NCBI RefSeq assembly: GCF_011759385.1
Contig: NZ_JAARLY010000002.1
Coordinates: 62,001 to 126,000, forward strand
Source: Oleiagrimonas sp. C23AA
GTDB taxonomy: Bacteria; Pseudomonadota; Gammaproteobacteria; Xanthomonadales; Rhodanobacteraceae
Length of the DNA: 64,000 bases
Reading direction: 5' to 3'
The notes below the pieces were generated by a model. That model did not search any database. It was not told where the DNA came from and worked only from the letters and a program-made list of their open reading frames with translations. Shown here one piece after another: positions 46,222-53,496 of this stretch (position 1 is the stretch's first letter; every line of letters begins with the position of its first letter). Both the position numbers and the translations under genes were made by a program.

Positions 46222-46767
46222 TTAGCTGGCGTCTTTGCGACGGGGACCCAGCATGCGCCGCAGCGTGGTGTCGTGACGGAAGAAGTGGTGCCAGAGCGCG
46301 GCGGCTACATGCAGCACCACCAGCCACAGAATGATGTTGCCCAGGGTGCGGTGCAGCGAAATCAACGTGTGGCCCAGCGACTTGTCAGGGGTCACCAGTG
46401 TGGGCATGGGCAGGCCAAACAGACTGGGGCCGTGGCCCAGCGCCTGTGTGGCGACCAGGCCCAGCACGGGGAGTGCCAGCATCAGACCATACAAGGCCAG
46501 GTGCGTCAGTCCCGACAGTGCCTTCTGCCAGGTCGGCAGCGGTGGTTCGACCGGCGGCTTGGTCGAGGTCACGCGCAACAGCAATCGCGGTATGAACAGC
46601 AGCAACACAGCCAGGCCAAACTGCATGTGCGCGGCCATCATGTCCTTGTGTAGTGCAGAACCGTCCGGGGCGAAGTCGTGGGTTTCCACCAGGATCAGTG
46701 CGCTGATGACACAAATGGCGGTAATCCAGTGCAGATAACGGTGCCAGGGTCGGAAATGGCTGGGCAT
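46222..46767 (-). CDS. cybB: Cytochrome b561
   Basis: A 181-residue inner-membrane protein with four membrane helices and the heme-ligand histidines of the B561 family: HRYLHWITA (His13 region), HMQFGLAVLL, LHRTLGNIILWLVVLHVAAALWHH. It moves electrons between ubiquinol and other acceptors; some related forms act with periplasmic proteins. AGAGGA is about nine bases before ATG. Lies 92 bases beyond ku's start on the same strand; a separate transcript is likely. Confidence 0.9.
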   Translation of the reverse strand: MPSHFRPWHRYLHWITAICVISALILVETHDFAPDGSALHKDMMAAHMQFGLAVLLLFIPRLLLRVTSTKPPVEPPLPTWQKALSGLTHLALYGLMLALPVLGLVATQALGHGPSLFGLPMPTLVTPDKSLGHTLISLHRTLGNIILWLVVLHVAAALWHHFFRHDTTLRRMLGPRRKDAS

Positions 46768-46908
46768 CGGTGCGAATCCTCTCGATCTGGGGCGACACGA
46801 TCAGTATTACCAGTCGGTCTTAGCCAAGACTTATCAACAGCCGCGCTTGAAGCCGGGGCGTCGTGCCCGCATCGCCTAAGTATCCATCCCACGTTCAAGG
46901 AGTGCACC

Positions 46909-47931
46909 ATGAAAGCCGTTGCCTATCGCCATAGCCGTGCCATCGAGGCCGATGACAGCCTGCTTGATGTCGAGCTGGACAAGCCGCAGGCACCATCGGG
47001 CCATGATCTGTTGGTGCGCGTCGAGGCGGTGTCGGTCAATCCGGTCGATACCAAGGTGCGTCGTGGCATGGATCCGCAGGGCGACACCCGCGTGCTGGGT
47101 TGGGACGCAGCCGGCATTGTCGAGGCGGTGGGGCCCGACGCGCAGGGGTTTTCGGTGGGCGATGCGGTGTACTACGCCGGCGTCATTGATCGGCCCGGCT
47201 CCAACGCCGAGTACCAACTGGTTGATGCGCGCATCGTGGCGAAACGCCCGGCCTCGCTGAGCGCCGCTCAGGCGGCGGCCTTGCCGTTGACCTCGCTGAC
47301 TGCGTGGGAGCTGTTGTTCGATCGCCTGCGCGTGCCGTTCGGCAAGCATCGCTCGCCCGGCACGGTGCTGGTGACCGGTGCCGCTGGTGGCGTCGGTTCG
47401 ATGGCATTGCAGCTGGCGCGCCAGCTGACCGGGCTCACCGTAATCGGCACGGCCTCACGGGATGAAACCCGCGCCTGGGCCAAGAAAATGGGCGCGCACG
47501 CGCTGGCCAATCACCGTCAGCCGCTGGCACCGCAGCTGGCCGAGCTGGCCCCGGACGGCATTCACTACGCGCTTTCGCTCACTCACACCGGCGAGCATTA
47601 TGCCGATATCGTCGAGGCGATGGCGCCGCAGGGGCATATCGGCCTGATCGACGATCCGGAAGGCGGCATCGACGTCAGCGCCCTGAAGAACAAGAGTCTG
47701 TCGCTGCACTGGGAGTTCATGTATACCCGGGCGCTTTACACCACGCCGGATATCACTGCCCAGCAGCGCATTCTCACGGCCGTGGCCGAGTATATCGATG
47801 CCGGCGTGCTCACCTGCACGCAAACCGAGCACTTCGGCCTCATCAATGCGGCCAATCTCAAGCGCGCGCACGGCTTGCTGGAAAGCGGCAAGGCCATTGG
47901 CAAGGTGGTGCTGGAAGGCTTCGAGCGCTGA
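46909..47931 (+). CDS. Zinc-binding-ADH-family quinone oxidoreductase-like protein
   Basis: A 340-residue medium-chain dehydrogenase of the zeta-crystallin/quinone-reductase type: VLVRVEAVSVNPVDTKVR-like N-terminal domain (LLVRVEAVSVNPVDTKVR), DAAGIVEAVGP, coenzyme loop VLVTGAAGGVGSMALQLARQ and ALYTTPDIT near the end. It lacks the Cys/His catalytic zinc set, so NADPH:quinone or enone reduction is expected. AAGGAG is six bases before ATG 46909. An inverted repeat GTCTT-AGCC-AAGAC (46817-46830) lies in the promoter. Confidence 0.9.
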   Translation: MKAVAYRHSRAIEADDSLLDVELDKPQAPSGHDLLVRVEAVSVNPVDTKVRRGMDPQGDTRVLGWDAAGIVEAVGPDAQGFSVGDAVYYAGVIDRPGSNAEYQLVDARIVAKRPASLSAAQAAALPLTSLTAWELLFDRLRVPFGKHRSPGTVLVTGAAGGVGSMALQLARQLTGLTVIGTASRDETRAWAKKMGAHALANHRQPLAPQLAELAPDGIHYALSLTHTGEHYADIVEAMAPQGHIGLIDDPEGGIDVSALKNKSLSLHWEFMYTRALYTTPDITAQQRILTAVAEYIDAGVLTCTQTEHFGLINAANLKRAHGLLESGKAIGKVVLEGFER

Positions 47932-47943
47932 CGGCCGGCGTGC

Positions 47944-48516
47944 TCAGCCGGCCAGCTGACCGGCAAAGCGCGTGGACAGGCGACGGCGCTGCCAGCGCGC
48001 ATGGTGGCCGTCGCCGGCCGGCTCATAGGCGTGGTAGTGGTCCAGCCGTGCCTGGTGCACCAGCAGGGTCCAGGCCACGTGATCGCGCGAAAGGTTGCGG
48101 CAGCGATGCGCGTGCGGCTCGTGCGCGTCGTACCAGACCGCATCGGCGGGACCGAGCCAGGTTTTCTCCGCCTCGTGCAGCTGCTCGCCCTGGCGGGTGA
48201 AGTTGCGCACTTCCAGCGCGCCGAGCAGGACGATTTCCAGGCCCCAGCGGCTGTCGTGATCGTGCACCGGCGTGGTGTGATCGCCGGGCCAGGCCATCAG
48301 CGTGACATGCGCGCCGCGCGCTCGCCGTGGCGTCAGGTGCCAACGGCGCAGGCGATCCACCTGCATGTTGAGCGGTGCCAGTGCCTGGGCAATGGCACCG
48401 CCTTCGCGATGCACGTGCTGGCCAAGGCTGCGCGCCATGCTGGCGAGGTCCGGGTGGTCGGCACACACGTGCTCGTGCGCCAGCCGGCGCAGTCGGGAAA
48501 GGGCGGGAATGTTCAT
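47944..48516 (-). CDS. Cysteine-dioxygenase-like cupin
   Basis: A 190-residue cupin resembling cysteine dioxygenase family proteins: metal motif TPVHDHDSRWGLEIVLLGAL (His-x-His, then conserved Gly) and DAHEPHAHRCRN with the third His. CDO-type enzymes oxidise thiols with non-heme iron. The substrate (cysteine, 3-mercaptopropionate or other) is not evident. Start ATG 48516 is chosen from the family start NIPALSRLRRLA; no clear Shine-Dalgarno. Convergent with the dehydrogenase gene. Confidence 0.8.
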   Translation of the reverse strand: MNIPALSRLRRLAHEHVCADHPDLASMARSLGQHVHREGGAIAQALAPLNMQVDRLRRWHLTPRRARGAHVTLMAWPGDHTTPVHDHDSRWGLEIVLLGALEVRNFTRQGEQLHEAEKTWLGPADAVWYDAHEPHAHRCRNLSRDHVAWTLLVHQARLDHYHAYEPAGDGHHARWQRRRLSTRFAGQLAG

Positions 48517-48678
48517 CGGTATGTTGTTCTTGTTCTGGGCGATCTGGCCGCGCATGAAAGCAGATACTGCGTGAATCGGTTGCAAACACGGCGCCGGGAA
48601 CCGCGCCTGGAAGTCGTGACCTGTGGCCTATAGGTAATTGAAATAAAAGGCGGGAAGGCGCATATATGAACGTGCTTA

Positions 48679-48710
48679 AACGTTTTGACGGCGACCGGCA
48701 TCAAAACGTT
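48679..48710. promoter_or_regulatory. Long perfect dyad upstream of the small membrane protein gene
   Basis: Arms AACGTTTTGA (48679-48688) and TCAAAACGTT (48701-48710) are exact reverse complements with a 12-base spacer. It lies 61 bases before the start codon. A -35-like TTGAAA and AT-rich -10 region (about 48639-48667) precede it, so it would be transcribed and could be an operator or a leader stem-loop. Confidence 0.6.
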
Positions 48711-48770
48711 GTAGGGACGGTTGCGCATGGTGCGCTGGCTGTCTGGCCCGACCGTTGGGAGGCCTTTTCC

Positions 48771-49061
48771 ATGTTCGAGTTGATGATCATTTTTGCTGTG
48801 CTGGCCGGCTTCTGGTTGCTGGGCAGCGTGCTGGCGCTGGCCTTCAAGCTGGTGTTCGGTCTGATCGGCGGCGTGTTCTCGCTGCTGGGCGGTGCCATCG
48901 GCCTGCTGGTCGGAGCCCTGGCCCTGCTGGTGGTATTGCCGTTGATGGCGTTTGCGCTATTGCCGCTGCTCCTGCCGCTGCTGGCGGTGGGCGTGGTGGT
49001 CTGGGCGCTGGTACGCGCCGCGCGCCGTCCTGCGCCAGTGCAGGCGCATCCGCACGGCTGA
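48771..49061 (+). CDS. Small hydrophobic membrane protein
   Basis: A 96-residue protein consisting of about three membrane-spanning stretches with Gly-rich faces (FGLIGGVFSLLGGAIGLLVG and LLVVLPLMAFALLPLLLPLL) and a short basic tail. GGGAGG (48757-48762) is eight bases before ATG. I do not recognise a family. A long dyad precedes it and a strong terminator follows, so it is a single-gene transcript. Confidence 0.7.
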   Translation: MFELMIIFAVLAGFWLLGSVLALAFKLVFGLIGGVFSLLGGAIGLLVGALALLVVLPLMAFALLPLLLPLLAVGVVVWALVRAARRPAPVQAHPHG

Positions 49062-49102
49062 CGCTTCTGCTCAGGCTTACGGCGGCGAGCGTGGTTGCCG
49101 AT

Positions 49103-49144
49103 AGGCCCGGTTGCCCTTGTTTGGCACCGGGCCTTGTTTGTTTT
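49103..49144 (+). terminator. Terminator after the small membrane protein gene
   Basis: Arms AGGCCCGGT (49103-49111) and ACCGGGCCT (49126-49134), with an inner GCC/GGC pair that lengthens the stem past a one-base bulge, followed by TGTTTGTTTT. It lies just before the convergent usp gene. Confidence 0.85.
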
Positions 49145-49983
49145 CAGTGTGCCACCAGCATGGGCACATCGCTCTCGGCGAACAGGTGTCGGGTGGCGCC
49201 GCCAAGCAGCATTTCACTGACGCGCGAACGTCCCCACGCCCCCATGACGATGAGGTCGGCCTCGGTGTCGTGCGCCGCCCGTAAAATGGCCGCCCCGGCA
49301 TCGTTGCCCGGATCAAAGGCCCGCACATTGGCGGTGATGCCGCGTCGGCGCAGCCAGTCGGTCAACTGCAGGGCAGGTAGCTCATGGGACACCCAGGGTT
49401 GTTCTGCCGTGCCTTCGAGCACCGTCACTGATTCGGCATGACGCAGGATAGGCAGGGCATCGCGCGCGGCCAGTAACGACTCACGACTACCGTTCCATGC
49501 CAGCAGGATGCGACGCCCCGGCTGTACAGCCCGGGTCTTGGCCGGGACCACCAGTACCGGCGCGCGACATCCGAAGATGGCGCGCGAGACCGTGCCAAAC
49601 CCCAGTGGGGCCTCGCCGCGACGATCGTCGCGTTCCAGCACCAGTAGATCGTAGCCGGCAGTGACGTGGCACAGCGTCTGTACCGGGTCGCCCTGAGTGA
49701 CCTGCCAGCGCCCTTCCAACGTGTGCTGGCGCAGCAGCCCGTCGTACCAGGTGCCGTTATGTTCGGCCTGTTGGCGGCGAAGTTGGATTTCGTCCAACTG
49801 CTGGGTCGTGATTTCTGGAACGCTGACGTTGCCGGTCATGGGCGGCACGATGCATAAGGCATCCAGGCGCGCGTCCAGGCGCTTGCATAGGAACGTGGCT
49901 GCCTGAAGCGCAGCCGTTTCCTCACCGCCGTGAGGAAGATTCACCAGCACGTCGAGTGTACTGGCGTACGCGTGGGTATCCAT
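49144..49983 (-). CDS. Tandem universal stress protein
   Basis: A 279-residue protein with two UspA-like halves. The first (1-145) is degenerate, YDLLVLERDDRRGEAPLG; the second (150-279) ends with the ATP signature MGAWGRSRVSEMLLGGATRHLF. Tandem Usp proteins often respond to starvation, hypoxia or redox stress. The gene starts after AGGGGG at six bases. No FNR box was found upstream. Transcription would not come from the mini-gene pair, since a terminator lies between. Confidence 0.9.
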   Translation of the reverse strand: MDTHAYASTLDVLVNLPHGGEETAALQAATFLCKRLDARLDALCIVPPMTGNVSVPEITTQQLDEIQLRRQQAEHNGTWYDGLLRQHTLEGRWQVTQGDPVQTLCHVTAGYDLLVLERDDRRGEAPLGFGTVSRAIFGCRAPVLVVPAKTRAVQPGRRILLAWNGSRESLLAARDALPILRHAESVTVLEGTAEQPWVSHELPALQLTDWLRRRGITANVRAFDPGNDAGAAILRAAHDTEADLIVMGAWGRSRVSEMLLGGATRHLFAESDVPMLVAH

Positions 49984-50051
49984 TCAGTGCCCCCTGAATT
50001 GAAGCGGCAATGTTAACGTTGATACTGACTTCGTCCTGTGGTGTAGCGCAC

Positions 50052-50084
50052 AAAAAAGACGCCTTCCCTATGGCAGGGAAGGCG
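50052..50084 (-). terminator. Rho-independent terminator of the mini-gene transcript
   Basis: On the minus strand a perfect ten-base stem (50060-50069 with 50075-50084, loop of five) is followed two bases later by a TTTTTT run (A-run at 50052-50057 on the plus strand). It lies 74 bases past the stop of the 19-codon gene and upstream of the usp gene. Confidence 0.9.
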
Positions 50085-50157
50085 CTCGGAAAGCCACCGG
50101 TGGGGTGGACGGGATGGAAGGGGGCGGACGGATTATCCAGGCCCTGGACGGAACGGC

Positions 50158-50217
50158 TCAGACCGGCAGCCAGTCCGGGTCAGGATCTTCTTGGTGGTGC
50201 ACATATGTCGTGCTCAT
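50158..50217 (-). CDS. Candidate 19-residue mini-protein
   Basis: ATG 50217 to TGA 50158 encodes MSTTYVHHQEDPDPDWLPV, hydrophilic and acidic with two His. GAGG is seven bases before the ATG. It follows the 35-residue gene by 32 bases on the same strand and both are ahead of the terminator at 50052. Too short to prove from one sequence; support is spacing, ribosome site and terminator. Confidence 0.4.
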   Translation of the reverse strand: MSTTYVHHQEDPDPDWLPV

Positions 50218-50249
50218 GGCGATACCTCGCAAGCTCGGATCCGGGAAGC

Positions 50250-50357
50250 TCAGCGTATGCCCAACAGCGCACCCAGAATCAGCGCGCCCAACGCCAGGCA
50301 GACCCGCAGTGGTTCGATGCCTCGCGCCAGATCGGGGTCGTGATGTTCAAAGCTCAT
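50250..50357 (-). CDS. Candidate 35-residue single-span membrane protein
   Basis: ATG 50357 to TGA 50250. Residues 1-17 (MSFEHHDPDLARGIEPL) are polar and acidic, residues 18-34 (RVCLALGALILGALLGI) form one membrane helix, and the C-terminus is Ile-Arg. GGAG eight bases before ATG. The layout resembles small membrane regulators or subunits, but no family is recognised. It starts 222 bases upstream of the response regulator, in divergent orientation. Confidence 0.55.
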   Translation of the reverse strand: MSFEHHDPDLARGIEPLRVCLALGALILGALLGIR

Positions 50358-50578
50358 CGTCGTCGCTCCGCTGCTGTTGCCGTGATGGTGTGATGCATGA
50401 CATCGCACGACGCGGTCGCCATCGGGGGCACATGCGGGCAGGGCGCAGGCAAGATATGGCCAAATGCGGGCAAGGCGTCTGATGTGCTTGCGCAGGCGGT
50501 ATCCGCGCGTCAGGCTGCGATAACGGCATCGCGCATGCCCTCTAGACTTTGCCTTCAGACCAGGAATAGGAACCTGCC

Positions 50579-51268
50579 ATGGCCCGCAACATCGCCATCG
50601 TCGAGGACGAACCGGCCATTCGCGCCAACTACGTAGAGGCGCTGACGCGCTTTGGCTACGAGGTGCGCGGTTATGCCTCGCGGCCCCAGGCGTCGGCGGC
50701 GTTCGAATCGCGTTTGCCCGAGTTGGTGATCATCGACATCGGTCTGGGTGATGAGCCCGAGGGTGGCTTTGATCTGTGCCGCGAGCTGCGCGCCAAGTCG
50801 GCGACGCTGCCGATCATTTTCCTGACCGCGCGCGATTCGGATTTCGACGTGATTTCGGGCTTGCGTCTGGGCGCGGACGATTACCTTTCCAAGGACACCA
50901 GCCTGCATCAGTTGGCGGCGCGCATCGCCGCGCTGTTCCGGCGCATCGAGTCTTTGAAAACGCCGGCCAGTGCCGAGACGGTAATCGAGCATGGCCTGCT
51001 AAAGCTCGAATCCGAGCGCATGCGCATTAGCTGGAATGGCATCGAGATTCCGCTCACCGTCACCGAGTTCTGGATGGTGCACACGCTGGTACGTTTCCCT
51101 GGTCACGTAAAAAGCCGTGATCAGCTGATGCGTGAGGCTGAGCTGGTGGTGGACGACGCCACCATCACCTCGCACATCAAGCGTATCCGCAAGAAGTTCA
51201 TTGCCCTGGCACCGGATTTCGATGCCATCGAAACCGTGCATGGCGTGGGCTACCGATGGAAGCCCTGA
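50579..51268 (+). CDS. OmpR-type response regulator (PdsR-like)
   Basis: A 229-residue regulator. Receiver domain starts NIAIVEDEPAIRANYVEAL, with phosphoacceptor Asp53 in VIIDIGLGD and Lys105 in DDYLSKDTS; the winged helix (130-229) has LTVTEFWMVHTLV and TSHIKRIRKKF. It looks like the response regulator of the 'proteobacterial dedicated sortase system' pair, but no sortase gene is visible nearby. Activated by the kinase downstream. Start is supported by an AGGAATAGGA ribosome site. Confidence 0.9.
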   Translation: MARNIAIVEDEPAIRANYVEALTRFGYEVRGYASRPQASAAFESRLPELVIIDIGLGDEPEGGFDLCRELRAKSATLPIIFLTARDSDFDVISGLRLGADDYLSKDTSLHQLAARIAALFRRIESLKTPASAETVIEHGLLKLESERMRISWNGIEIPLTVTEFWMVHTLVRFPGHVKSRDQLMREAELVVDDATITSHIKRIRKKFIALAPDFDAIETVHGVGYRWKP

Positions 51269-51404
51269 AGGTTGGATCATCGGGAACGTAGGCATCAGAG
51301 CACGTGAGGCTGACTGCTGGCGCAAGCCGCCATGCGCGTGACCTCAACGAGACGATGATGCCAAGCCCGTGCTCCGCTTCCCATCCCCGCTTTCTGACAC
51401 GGCC

Positions 51405-53396
51405 ATGACCCTGCGACGCAAACTGATGCTGGTGGCATTGTCCACACTGGTGCTGCCAGTGGTCGGTGCGTGGTTCGTGCGGCAGATGGACGTGCTGCTG
51501 CGCCAGGGGCAGGCGCAGGCGCTGACCGCCTCGGCGCATGCCATGGCACGCAGCCTGGTGGTGATCGGCGCCACGTTGCCGCATCGAAAAGATGGCTGGT
51601 ATGTGCAGCGCAGTGTGCAGCCGATAAGCGTCGATGGCTATGGCGACGATTGGGCGCCGATGACGCCCTGGCAGATGACCGTGCCAGGCGACGGCAAGGC
51701 CATGCTGGCCACCTCCGGGCACCAGTTGTACTTGTTCGCGCGCGTGGCCGATACCAGCCGCCAGCGTGTCGATGTGGATGACCCGATGGCCATGCAGGCC
51801 GACCACCTGACCCTGGTGCTCGCACGCGGTGATCGGCGCGCGCGCTATCTTCTGGCCAGCGCCGCACCGGGCGCATTCACGGCCAGGCCGCTGCATGTGC
51901 CAGAGAGCTTTCCGCAGACGCTTTCCGGCGTCTGGCAGGAAGATGGCAGCGGCTATCAGGTGGAAATGGCCTTGCCGGATGATCCGGCGCTCAGCGGCAT
52001 TGGCCTGGCCGCCTTCGACGGCGCGCATCCGGTGGCCAGCGCCAATACACCGCCGGTGCATCCGTTGTGGCGCTACCTTCCGGCGCTGGCTTCTCAGCTG
52101 GCCCAACTGGCGCCGCCGCGCACGCGTGCGCGATTGCTGGCGCCCTCGGCCTGGCTGCTGGCGCAAAGCGGCTCGTTGAGCATGGGCGATCAGCGCGAAC
52201 CGGGTTGGTTGGCGGCCACGGTGTACCGCCTGCTGTTGGCCGCGCCGTTGTCCGAGCCGGTGATGTGGACGGCCGATTCGCCGCAGATAGGCACGCCGGA
52301 AGTGCTCAGCGCTCTTGGTGGCACACCGGCGTCGCGTTGGCGCGAGGGCCGGCTGCGCGGCAGCGTATTGCTGACCGTGGCGGTGCCGATTCGCGTGGAT
52401 GGCCACGTGGTGGCGGCGCTGTCGCTGGAGCAGGCCAGCCGCGCCTTGCCGCTGTTGGCCAATCGCGCGCTGGCTGGCTTGTTGATGGCCAGCTTCGGCG
52501 TGCTGTTGCTGGCGGCGCTGGTGCTGTTTATTTTTGCTACGCGATTGAGCCTGCGCCTGGGGCGCCTGCGTGATGCCGCCGAATCGGCGCAGGCACACGA
52601 TGGCCGCTTCGATGGACCCTTCCCGCAGGTGCAGGCGCAGGATGAGCTGGGCGATCTGGCGCGCAGTTTTGCGCGCCTGTTCGACGTGGTCGGCGGTTAC
52701 ACCGACTACCTGCGCACGCTGGCCTCCAAGTTGTCGCACGAACTCAACACGCCGCTGGCCATTGTCAAATCCTCATTGGATAACCTGGATCACAGCGGTC
52801 TGCCCGAAAGCGCACAACCGTATCTGGATCGTGCCCGTGACGGTGTGCTGCGCATGGGGCAACTGGTGCGCGCCATGAGCGAAACCAGCCGCATGGAACG
52901 CGCCATCGCCGCGGCCGAGGCCGAGGAAATGGATCTGGTCGACGTGGTCGGGGGTTGCGCCGAGGCCTATCGCGCGCTGCTGGGTTCGCGTCGGCTGTAC
53001 GTGGAGTTGCCCGAGCAACCGCTGCCGCTGCACGGCGCGCCGGAACTGGTCGCGCAGGCCCTGGACAAGCTGTTCGACAACGCCATGTCGTTCACGCCGC
53101 AAGATGGCTGGATCCGCATCGGCCTGTATGCCACGGCCGATGGCGCAGAGATCGAGGTGGCCAACCAGGGCCCGCCCCTGCCCGAGGCCATGGCCGGGCG
53201 TCTGTTCCAGTCACTGGTGAGCATGCGCGACAAGGCCGAACGCGGTGGCACGCCGCACCTGGGATTGGGGCTCTACGTGGTGCGCCTGGTCGCCGAACGT
53301 CATGGCGGCCGAGCCGAGGCGCACAATCTGGAAAATGGCGCTGGCGTCGCGTTCTGCCTGCTGCTACGCGGTATGCCACGTCAGCGACTGGGCTGA
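51405..53396 (+). CDS. Histidine kinase with CBM9/DOMON-like periplasmic sensor
   Basis: A 663-residue kinase. TM1 (about 9-27), periplasmic region 28-350 including a beta-rich part (about 73-208) whose pattern ISVDGYGDDWAPM, HQLYLFARVADTS, DHLTLVLARG and GYQVEMALP resembles CBM9/DOMON-type folds, TM2 (358-380), HAMP, HisKA with His445 (KLSHELNTPLAIV) and HATPase (LDKLFDNAMSFT, ANQGPPLPEAM, HLGLGLYVVRLVAERHGG). The G1 box has Asn for Asp, a known variant. Start ATG 51405; GTG 51369 is an alternative. Pair with the regulator 137 bases upstream. The sugar-sensing idea is inference. Confidence 0.88.
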   Translation: MTLRRKLMLVALSTLVLPVVGAWFVRQMDVLLRQGQAQALTASAHAMARSLVVIGATLPHRKDGWYVQRSVQPISVDGYGDDWAPMTPWQMTVPGDGKAMLATSGHQLYLFARVADTSRQRVDVDDPMAMQADHLTLVLARGDRRARYLLASAAPGAFTARPLHVPESFPQTLSGVWQEDGSGYQVEMALPDDPALSGIGLAAFDGAHPVASANTPPVHPLWRYLPALASQLAQLAPPRTRARLLAPSAWLLAQSGSLSMGDQREPGWLAATVYRLLLAAPLSEPVMWTADSPQIGTPEVLSALGGTPASRWREGRLRGSVLLTVAVPIRVDGHVVAALSLEQASRALPLLANRALAGLLMASFGVLLLAALVLFIFATRLSLRLGRLRDAAESAQAHDGRFDGPFPQVQAQDELGDLARSFARLFDVVGGYTDYLRTLASKLSHELNTPLAIVKSSLDNLDHSGLPESAQPYLDRARDGVLRMGQLVRAMSETSRMERAIAAAEAEEMDLVDVVGGCAEAYRALLGSRRLYVELPEQPLPLHGAPELVAQALDKLFDNAMSFTPQDGWIRIGLYATADGAEIEVANQGPPLPEAMAGRLFQSLVSMRDKAERGGTPHLGLGLYVVRLVAERHGGRAEAHNLENGAGVAFCLLLRGMPRQRLG

Positions 53397-53458
53397 CCAC
53401 ACGGGTCGCCGCTGCGGCGATATATGACTTTGCGCAACTGTCGCCCCCGCGGTGGCCC

Positions 53459-53467
53459 TGTTATCTT
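53459..53467 (+). promoter_or_regulatory. Extended -10 promoter candidate for trpE
   Basis: TGTTATCTT: TG-n before TATCTT (four of six), 30 bases before the GTG start. The leader this implies is too short for a tryptophan-codon leader peptide, so classical attenuation is not expected. No firm TrpR site seen. Confidence 0.35.
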
Positions 53468-53496
53468 CGCCGATCTTCCCAGCCTGATTTGTTGCC

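Noticed and set aside
43115-46225. A very long open frame (over 1,000 codons) on the plus strand across ku and ligD
   Set aside because: It is the antisense of two clearly recognisable NHEJ genes; its sequence has no domain and arises from high-GC codon bias.
46817-46830. Inverted repeat GTCTT-AGCC-AAGAC before the quinone-reductase-like gene
   Set aside because: Arms of five bases are short enough to occur by chance in this length of sequence; kept only as a note in that gene's entry.
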